A stretch of DNA of 12,582 bases, taken from contig JAUSKP010000053.1 of assembly GCA_030646555.1 (NCBI GenBank), positions 1 through 12,582 of the forward strand. The letters are read 5' to 3'. The position numbers and the translations under genes were made by a program. Position 1 is the first letter of the stretch, and every line of letters begins with the position of its first letter. The notes under the pieces are model-generated. The model worked only from the letters and a program-made list of their open reading frames with translations. It had not been told where the DNA came from and searched no databases. Below, piece by piece: positions 11,994 to 12,582 of this stretch. Source of the DNA: a bacterium (GTDB lineage Bacteria > Patescibacteriota > Minisyncoccia > UBA6257 > 02-FULL-45-10c).

Positions 11994-12582
11994 AGTTTTC
12001 GTCACCTTCTCTAAGGAGTTCGACGTTTAACCCCAATGATTTTAATTCGCTTAATAACACATTGAACGAAGCCGGAATATTCGGACTCTTGATCTTTTCA
12101 CCCTTGATAATAGATTCATAGGCCGCGGCTCTTCCCAAAACATCGTCTGATTTAATGGTCAAAATTTCCTGCAAGATATTGGCCGCGCCATAACCTTCCA
12201 GCGCCCAGACTTCCATTTCTCCGAATCTCTGTCCTCCGAATTGAGCTTTTCCTCCGAGCGGCTGCTGAGTGATCAGGGAATATGGACCGATTGAACGCAT
12301 ATGAATCTTGTCTTCAACTAAGTGATTAAGTTTCATTACATAGATAATTCCAACTGTGACTTCTTTATCAAATGCCCTGCCGGTGCGTCCGTCATATAAA
12401 GTAACTTTGCCGCTTTCAGGAAGACCGGCTTTTTTGAGCTCCGCTTTAATCTGATCTTCATTCGCTCCTGACAAAGACGGAGTGAGGGCTCTATAACCCA
12501 AAGTTTTAGCCGCCCAGCCCAAATGAGTTTCTAATACCTGTCCAAGATTCATACGGGAAACCACGCCGAGAGGATTCAAAAT
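11983..12582 (-). CDS. rpoB: DNA-directed RNA polymerase subunit beta, C-terminal part
   Basis: The last 199 codons of rpoB; the gene continues beyond the right edge. Conserved C-terminal blocks include LNPLG-VV-SRMNLGQ at the edge, the MKLNHLVEDKIHMRS lobe, and KAQFGGQRFGEMEVWALE followed by YGAANILQEILTIKSDD, which contact beta' and close the polymerase core. The residue after NPLGV is Val where E. coli beta has Pro. The stop (TAG) overlaps the rpoC start, giving the usual rpoB-rpoC unit, which is separate from the ribosomal-protein promoter near 8400. Confidence 0.97.
   Translation of the reverse strand: MLNPLGVVSRMNLGQVLETHLGWAAKTLGYRALTPSLSGANEDQIKAELKKAGLPESGKVTLYDGRTGRAFDKEVTVGIIYVMKLNHLVEDKIHMRSIGPYSLITQQPLGGKAQFGGQRFGEMEVWALEGYGAANILQEILTIKSDDVLGRAAAYESIIKGEKIKSPNIPASFNVLLSELKSLGLNVELLREGDENYDG

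Overview
The window looks like part of a Candidate Phyla Radiation (Patescibacteria, probably Parcubacteria-like) genome. It is AT-rich and compact. Its housekeeping proteins are short and lack lineage-specific inserts. The bS6-SSB-bS18 operon continues into a PAP2 phosphatase where many bacteria carry bL9. A tRNA gene lacks an encoded CCA end, and short palindromic repeats are scattered between and inside genes. TGA is used as a stop (981-1574 gene, rsmE), so the Gracilibacteria-type recoded TGA is excluded. The taxon is inferred from gene content, not from a phylogeny.

Layout. (1) 58-140: tRNA-Leu(CAA), then a class I SAM methyltransferase (165-851). (2) 905-1618: a self-contained, GC-richer cassette with its own consensus promoter, strong Shine-Dalgarno (SD), a seven-helix PQ-loop/SWEET-like membrane protein and a terminator. 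(3) 1682-4412: a class I aminotransferase whose end overlaps an archaeal-type PEP carboxylase. Together they could turn PEP and bicarbonate into oxaloacetate and then aspartate. (4) 4441-5301: a repeat-rich patch. It holds a promoter, a leader with mutually exclusive hairpins, a secreted 3D-domain protein, a cluster of palindromes, and a 131-bp MITE-like element that supplies the last codons of rsmE. (5) 5286-6026, minus strand: rsmE, with a probable leaderless promoter. (6) 6041-12582, minus strand: rpoB (partial), rpoC, rpsF, ssb, rpsR, PAP2 phosphatase and a DUF502-like membrane protein, closed by a strong terminator at 6041-6080.

The minus-strand genes combine RNA polymerase, small-subunit ribosomal proteins, single-stranded DNA binding and two envelope proteins; rsmE adds 16S rRNA methylation. 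The core genes rpsF, ssb, rpsR and rsmE have no visible SD, and two of them have -10 boxes almost touching the start codon. The three accessory genes (PQ-loop, 3D, DUF502) have textbook AAGGAGG sites.

The most unusual content is the repeat biology. One palindromic repeat family occurs as an in-frame insertion in RsmE, as the SD-bearing leader of the 3D gene, and next to the SD of the DUF502 gene. I see no CRISPR array, transposase, toxin-antitoxin pair or defence system. No gene-free stretch exceeds about 210 bases.
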